This document shows, in pieces, positions 57,333 through 64,000 of a stretch of 64,000 nucleotides of DNA. Each line of letters starts with the position of its first letter. Positions within the stretch are counted from its first letter, which is position 1. A model generated the notes under the pieces. It saw only the letters and a list, made by a program, of their open reading frames with translations. It searched no databases and was not told where the DNA came from. The translations under genes were made by a program, and so were the position numbers. Origin of the DNA: Strongylocentrotus droebachiensis (Eukaryota; Echinodermata; Echinoidea; Camarodonta; Strongylocentrotidae); NCBI GenBank assembly GCA_035222895.1, contig JAVYIG010001818.1, positions 124,001-188,000 on the forward strand, written 5' to 3'.

Positions 57333-59660
57333 GATGAAGAATGATGAGAGTGATAAAGGGCAGGATGATTTGATGATGATGATGGTGGTGGTGGTGATGG
57401 AGAATGATGAGAGTGATAAAGGGCAGGATGATTTGATGATGATGATGGTGGTGGTGGTGGTGATGAAGAATGATGGGAGTGATAAAGAACAGGATGATTT
57501 GATGATGATGATGGTGGTGGTGGTGATGGAGAATGATGAGAGTGATAAAGGGCAGGATCATTAGATGATGATGATGATGATGGTGATGATGGAGAATGAT
57601 GAGAGTGATAAAGGGCAGGATGATTAGATGATGATGATGGTGGTGGTGATGATGGAGAATGATGAGAGTGATCAAGGGCAGGATGATTTGATGATGATGA
57701 TGGTGGTGGTGTTGATGAAGAATGATGAGAGTGATAAAGAACAGGATGATTTGATGATGATGATGGTAGTGGTGGTGATGGAGAATGATGAGAGTGATAA
57801 AGGGCAGGATCATTAGATGATGATGATGATGATGATGGTGATGATGGAGAATGATGAGAGTGATAAAGGGCAGGATGATTAGATGATGATGATGATGGTG
57901 GTGGTGATGGAGAATGATGAGAGTGATAAAGGGCAGGATGATTTGATGATGATGATGATGGTGGTGTGGTGATGAAGAATGATGAGAGTGATAAAGGGCA
58001 GGATGATTTGATGATGATGATGGTGGTGGTGGTGATGGAGAATGATGAGAGTGATAAAGGGCAGGATGATTTGATGATGATGATGGTGGTGGTGGTGATG
58101 AAGAATGATGAGAGTGATAAAGAACAGGATGATTTGATGATGATGGTGGTGGTGATGGAGAATGATGAGAGTGATAAAGAACAGGATGATTTGATGATGA
58201 TGATGGTGGTGGTGGTGATGGAGAATGATGAGAGTGATACAGGGCAGGATCATTAGATGATGATGATGATGATGGTGATGATGGAGAATGATGAGAGTGA
58301 TAAAGGGCAGGATGATTAGATGATGATGATGGTGGTGGTGATGATGGAGAATGATGAGAGTGATAAAGGGCAGGATGATTTGATGATGATGATGGTGGTG
58401 GTGTTGATGAAGAATGATGAGAGTGATAAAGAACAGGATGATTTGATGATGATGATAGTGGTGGTGGTGATGGAGAATGATGAGAGTGATAAAGGGCAGG
58501 ATCATTTGATGATGATGATGATGATGATGGTGGTGATGGAGAATGATGAGAGTGATAAAGAACAGGATGATTTGATGATGATGATAGTGGTGGTGGTGAT
58601 GGAGAATGATGAGAGTGATAAAGGGCAGGATCATTTGATGATGATGGTGGTGGTGGTGATGAAGAATGATGAGAGTGATAAAGGGCAGGATGATTTGATG
58701 ATGATGATGGTGGTGGTGGTGATGGAGAATGATGAGAGTGATAAAGGGCAGGATGATTTGATGATGATGATGGTGGTGGTGGTGATGAAGAATGATGAGA
58801 GTGATAAAGAACAGGATGATTTGATGATGATGGTGGTGGTGGTGATGGAGAATGATGAGAGTGATAAAGGGCAGGATGATTTGATGATGATGATGGTGGT
58901 GGTGGTGATGAAGAATGATGAGAGTGATAAAGAACAGGATCATTAGATGATGATGATGATGATGGTGTTGATGGAGAATGATGAGAGTGATAAAGGGCAG
59001 GATGATTTGATGATGATGATGATGGTGGTGATGATGGAGAATGATGAGAGTGATAAAGGGCAGGATGATTTGATGATGATGAAGGTGGTGGTGGTGATGG
59101 AGAATGATGAGAGTGATAAAGGGCAGGATGATTTGATGATGATGATGGTGGTGGTGATGATGGAGAATGATGAGAGTGATAAAGGGCAGGATGATTTGAT
59201 GATGATGGTGATGATGGAGAATGATGAGAGTGATAAAGGGCAGGATGATTTGATGATTTGATGATGATGTTGGTGGTGGTGATGGAGAATGATGAGAGTG
59301 ATAAAGGGCAGGATGATTTGATGATGATGATGATGGTGGTGGTGATGGAGAATGATGAGAGTGATAAAGGGCAGGATGATTTGATGATGATGATGATGGT
59401 GGTGTTGATGAAGAATGATGAGAGTGATCAAGGGCAGGATGATTTTATGATGATGATGGTGGTAGTGGTGATGGAGAATGATGAGAGTGATAAAGGGCAG
59501 GATGATTTGCTGATGATGATGGTGGTGGTGATGATGGAGAATGATGAGAGTGATAAAGGGCAGGATGATTTGATGATGATGATGGTGGTAGTGGTGATGG
59601 AGAATGATGAGAGTGATAAAGGGCAGGATGATTTGATGATGATGATGGTGGTGGTGGTGA
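56466..59660. repeat. GAT/GGT-rich minisatellite, block 1 (about 50 copies)
   Basis: Unit about 57-69 bp: variable (GAT)n(GGT)n, then GGAGAATGATGAGAGTGATA and AAGGGCAGGATGATTT. Length differences between copies are mostly multiples of three, so one plus-strand frame (MMMMVVVVMENDESDKGQDD) and all three minus-strand frames (poly-His with IILPFITLIILHH; KSSCPLSLSSFS; NHPALYHSHHSPS) stay open for hundreds of codons. These are not credible proteins: they share one unit and lack start, splice or poly(A) context. Confidence 0.96.
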
Positions 59661-61343
59661 TTTTTTTTTTTTTAACAATTTTGTTTTATTTCTCCAAATG
59701 TGCAATACAAACCATAACATACAATTGAATAAAATAAACGTTTTCAATATTGATGCTTTTACATAAACATAATTAAACATAAACTTATTTGCAGTATATA
59801 TAACTTAGCAACAAAGTAAACGTATAAGTACCTAAACATAATATGTCAATTGTAAATGTTATTCACTTATATACAAAAAAAAAAAAACTTAAACAAATCT
59901 GGAGATAATTTTACTGGAACAATCCTGCCCCCTCCCTGCCCCCCTCCATCACACAAACATACTCACCCACCCACACACATACTCAACCACCCACCCCCCC
60001 CCCCCACACACACACACACTACTCTCTCAGTGGATGTCTGCTAACATTCTCAACTCAAGAAAAAATATACTAAATAAGTTATCGAGGCCGCAAAATAGAG
60101 TTACCCTTTTAACAGGCTCACGGTGGAGAAGAAGAAAACAATCTTAATTAATCTTAAGCTGCTCCCACTTTAAGAAATGTGATCCCAGCTTTCCCATTTT
60201 AATTGCTATTTTCTTTTCCTCGTCCCTATACTTAAATTATTTTTTTTTCATCTTTTCTAAAGTTGGTACTCGCCCCCCCCCCCCCGATCTTGACATAAAT
60301 GTAACATACTTCACCATGAAAATGATAGTATTACACATTTTTATTCTATATGAACTACCTACCAACCCAACAAATATATCTCGTCATTCTAAATCTTTAA
60401 TTTCATCTAACTCAAAAAGTTGTATTAAAGCCTGCCATATCCTTTGAACGCTCCCGCAAGATAAAAATAAATGTTTGTATGTTTCTATTTCCTGTTTACA
60501 AAACGAACATAAATTATCACCTACAAAACCAAATCTATGAAGATGCTCATTAGTGTATATGGCTCCATGCAATAATTTAAATTGAAATTCTCGTTGTTTT
60601 CTAATGAGTATAGTAATTTTTGGTCTAACAAATATTTCTTTTAATTCTTTATCTATAAAATCATAATCATTTTGCCCATCCCTTACCTGCAAATCATACG
60701 TTTGTTGCAGTGCTTGGATAAAATAATCATAAATTGTTCTTGAACCCACATCCACAAACTGTATTTTTTTACTAGAAATATGGAAATAAGTATTAAAGCT
60801 TATCAAATCAACCTCGAGGAATTGTATTAACCCTGAATCATCCTTCCATAACCTGGGTATCGCATCATAAATATCAATAATCATAAGCAAATTATTACCT
60901 TTCATACCGAGGTTCATAAAATATTTTACAGACTTAACATGGCCTTTCTCAACCAAGTGATTGATTTGAACAATCCCTCTTTCAAACAAGTATCTATCAA
61001 ATATACTTTTTCCATTTATACATATATTCCGATTATTAAAAATAATTGGATTAATATAACCCTCCAAATATCTTAAATTTCTTGTCTCTTGCCATGCTTG
61101 CAACATTTCCATATAGTATGGTGGAATATCTAAAACGAGTTTAATCTTTTTTAATTCATAAACACATAAAAAAATAAATCTACCACCCACAAACTGTAAG
61201 CAATGATCAAAAAAAAATTTCCATCCCAAATTTTTTTCTCCATATAAAAGACGTTTTATCCACATTATGCGCTGTATTTTAACAGACATTTCAAAATTAA
61301 TCATTCTTAATCCTCTAAAGTCATAATCCTGATACATTATTGC
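59661..61343 (-). mobile_element. 5'-truncated LINE inserted in the minisatellite
   Basis: Minus-strand orientation: a poly(A) tail (poly-T at 59661-59672) at one border, a 3' untranslated region about 59673-60383, an ORF2 C-terminal part, and a blunt 5' truncation at about 61343 where the array resumes. The flanking array sequence hides any target duplication. Confidence 0.88.
60384..61337 (-). pseudogene. LINE ORF2 C-terminal part (zf-RVT-like)
   Basis: A 317-codon open stretch without the reverse-transcriptase motifs. It begins inside the thumb/post-RT region (QDYDFRGLRMINFEMSVKIQ, then WIKRLLYGEKNLGWKFFFDH) and ends with REFQFKLLHGAIYTNEHLHR followed by CSFCKQEIETYKHLFLSC. The C-x2-C...H-x3-4-C pattern is the C-terminal zinc-knuckle-like (zf-RVT) domain of L1/Tx1-type LINEs. 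The frame is intact to its end, so the insertion is young, but the element is 5' truncated and cannot be autonomous. Confidence 0.85.
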
Positions 61344-63909
61344 CCGCTTAATTGTTGATGGAGAATGATGAGAGTGATAAAGGGAAGGATCATTAGATGA
61401 TGATGATGGTGGTGGTGATGATGAAGAATGATGAGAGTGATAAAGAACAGGATGATTTGATGATGATGATGGTGGTGGTGGTGATGGAGAATGATGAGAG
61501 TGATAAAGGGCAGGATGATTTGAAGATGATGATGGTGGTGGTGATGATGGAGAATGATGAGAGTGATAAAGGGCAGGATCATTAGATGATGATGATGATG
61601 GTGGTGGCGGTGATGATGAGAGTGATAAAGGGCAGGATGATTTGATGGTGGTGGTGGTGATGGAGAATGATGAGAGTGATAAAGGGCAGGATGATTTGAT
61701 GATGATGATGGTGGTGATGATGGAGAATGATGAGAGTGATAAAGGGCAGGATGATTAAATGATAATGATGGTGGTGGTGGTGGTGATGGAGAATGATGAG
61801 AGTGATAAAGGGCAGGATCATTAGATGGTGGTGATGATGGTGGTGGCGGTGATGATGAGAGTGATAAAGGGCAGGATGATTTGATGGTGGTGGTGGTGAT
61901 GGAGAATGATGAGAGTGATAAAGGGCAGGATGATTTGATGATGATGATGGTGGTGGTGATGATGGAGAATGATGAGAGTGATAAAGGGCAGGATCATTAG
62001 ATGATGATGATGATGGTGGTGGCGGTGATGATGAGAGTGATAAAGGGCAGGATGATTTGATGGTGGTGGTGGTGATGGAGATTGATGAGAGTGATAAAGG
62101 GCAGGATGATTTGATGATGATGATGGTGGTGATGATGGAGAATGATGAGAGTGATAAAGGGCAGGATGATTTGATGATGATGGTGGCGGTGATGATGGAG
62201 AATGATGAGAGTGATAAAGGGCAGGATCATTTGATGATGATGATGGTGGTGGTGATGATGGAGAATGATGAGAGTGATAAAGAGCAGGATGATTTGATGA
62301 TGATGATGGTGGTGGTGGTGATGGAGAATGATGAGAGTGATAAAGGGCAAGATGATTTGATGATGATGATGGTGGTGGTGATGATGGAGAATGATGAGAG
62401 TGATAAAGGGCAGGATGATTTGATGATGATGATGGTGGTGGTGATGATGGAGAATGATGAGAGTGATAAAGGGCAGGATGATTTGATGATGATGATGGTG
62501 GTGGTGATGATTGAGAATGATGAGAGTGATAAAGGGCAGGATGATTTGATGATGATGATGGTGGTGGTGGTGATGGAGAATGATGAGAGTGATAAAGGGC
62601 AGGATGATTTGATGATTTGATGATGATGGTGGTGGTGATGGAGAATGATGAGAGTGATAAAGGGCAGGATGATTTGATGATGATGGTAGTGGTGATGGAG
62701 AATGATGAGAGTGATAAAGGGCAGGATGATTTGACGATGGTGATGATGATGATGAGACTGATAAAGGGCAGGATCATTATATGATGATGATGGTGGCGGT
62801 GATGATGGAGAATGATGAGAGTGATAAAGGGCAGGATGATTAGATGATGATGATGGTGGCGGTGATGATGAAGAATGATGAGAGTGATAAAGGGCAGGAT
62901 GATTTGATGATGATGATGGTGGTGGTGGTGATGGAGAATGATGAGAGTGATAAAGGGCAGGATGATTAGATGATGATGATGGTGGCGGTGATGATGGAGA
63001 ATGATGAGAGTGATAAATGGCAGGATCATTTGATGATGATGATGGTGGCGGTGATGATGGAGAATGATGAGAGTGATAAAGAACAGGATGATTTGATGAT
63101 GATGAATGTGGTAGTGGTGATGGAGAATGATGAGAGTGATGAAGGGCAGGATCATTTGATGATGATGATGGTGGTGGTGGTGATGGAGAATGATGAGAGT
63201 GATAAAGGGCAGGATGATTTGATGATGATGATGGTGGTGGTGGTGATGGAGAATGATGAGAGTGATAAAGGGCAGGATGATTAGATGATGATGATGGTGG
63301 TGGTGGTGATGAAGAATGATGAGAGTGATAAAGGGCAGGATGATTTGATGATGATGATGGTGGTGGTGGTGATGAAGAATGATGAGAGTGATAAAGGGCA
63401 GGATGATTAGATGATGATGATGGTGGTGGTGGTGATGAAGAATGATGAGAGTGATAAAGGGCAGGATGATTAGATGATGATGATGGTGGTGGTGGTGATG
63501 AAGAATGATGAGAGTGATAAAGGGCAGGATGATTAGATGATGATGATGGTGGTGGTGGTGATGAAGAATGATGAGAGTGATAAAGGGCAGGATGATTTGA
63601 TGATGATGAATGTGGTAGTGGTGATGGAGAATGATGAGAGTGATAAAGGGCAGGATCATTTGATGATGATGATGGTGGTGGTGGTGATGGAGAATGATGA
63701 GAGTGATAAAGGGCAGGATCATTTGATGATGATGATGGTGGTAATGGAGAATGATGAGAGTGATAAAGGGCAGGATGATTTGACGATGGTGGTGATGATG
63801 ATGAGAGTGATAAAGGGCAGGATCATTTGATGGTGATGATGGTGGTAGTGTTGATGGAGAATGATGAGACTGATAAAGGACAGGATGATTTGATGGTGGT
63901 GGTGGTGGC
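61344..63909. repeat. GAT/GGT-rich minisatellite, block 2 (about 40 copies)
   Basis: Same unit as block 1, continuing past the LINE. It contains higher-order sub-blocks, for example the GGTGGCGGTGATGATGAGAG variant at about 61601, 61846 and 62020, each followed by the same next units, showing that groups of several units were amplified together. Confidence 0.95.
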
Positions 63910-64000
63910 AGTGGCGGATCCAGGGGGCCTGGGCCCTCTCACCTTGGGAAAAAGCGTGTAAAAACATGTTAACTTTACCTTTTTTGGAGATGGGCCCCTT
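63910..64000. mobile_element. Edge of a further mobile element (partial)
   Basis: CAGTGGCGGATCCAGGGGGC right after the array resembles the end of a widespread class of non-autonomous DNA elements starting GTGGCGGATCCAGG. It runs off the window; classification is uncertain. Confidence 0.4.

Noticed and set aside
58320-58946. A 208-codon plus-strand frame of MMMMVVV-MENDESDKGQDD repeats
   Set aside because: Same repeat, opposite strand; conservation is of the DNA unit, not of a protein.
61821-63722. A 633-codon His-rich open frame on the minus strand (with similar ones at 56827-57813 and 57879-58943)
   Set aside because: It is the minisatellite unit read through; the other minus-strand frames are open too, and there is no start, splice or poly(A) context.

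Overview
This is eukaryotic, AT-rich, intron-rich DNA full of mobile elements. The TACATGTA-rich background, tRNA-derived SINEs, short TIR elements, a pearl/Helentron-like element and a Penelope-like retroelement point to a marine invertebrate. I favour an echinoderm, probably a sea urchin, but the species call is an inference from overall look and not proven here.

Two real protein-coding genes can be reconstructed exon by exon, and they lie head to head around 42.0-42.4 kb. On the minus strand, nine coding exons between 42020 and 141 give the N-terminal half (about 327 codons) of an oxysterol-binding-protein-related protein of the ORP9 type (OSBPL9). They encode a PH domain, a coiled-coil and an FFAT motif for ER VAP binding. 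The lipid-transfer ORD domain lies beyond the left edge. On the plus strand, six coding exons between 45783 and 54593 give a complete 515-residue LRRC42-like leucine-rich-repeat protein. From memory, both genes lie in human 1p32.3, so the neighbourhood may be old.

Layout. 0.1-42 kb is mainly OSBPL9 introns. These carry a 65-bp array (1.1-1.8 kb), a pearl/HINE-like element nested in a TIR element (3.3-4.8 kb), TIR elements carrying a captured reverse-transcriptase fragment (5.4, 20.8 and 37.4 kb), and a cluster of histone-type 3' processing signals (7.0 kb). They also carry a 50-bp array (25.9-26.6 kb), LINE remnants, a Penelope-like inverted dimer with a hammerhead ribozyme motif (35.2-36.2 kb) and a nested stack of DNA transposons (36.8-39.6 kb). 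42-54.6 kb is the shared promoter region and LRRC42. Exon 2 of LRRC42 ends inside a 17-copy 50-bp minisatellite that reproduces the exon end and its 5' splice site. 54.6-56.3 kb holds decayed copies of the LRRC42 terminal coding segment, broken by a SINE and a MITE. 56.5-63.9 kb is a roughly 5.8-kb GAT/GGT-rich minisatellite, open in several reading frames on both strands and split by a 5'-truncated LINE.

The most unusual signals are the splice-site-replicating minisatellite in LRRC42, a second short duplication across another 5' splice site of the same gene, the Penelope/hammerhead inverted dimer, and the histone-type 3'-end signals with no histone gene. No prokaryotic features, CRISPR arrays or intact tRNA genes were found.
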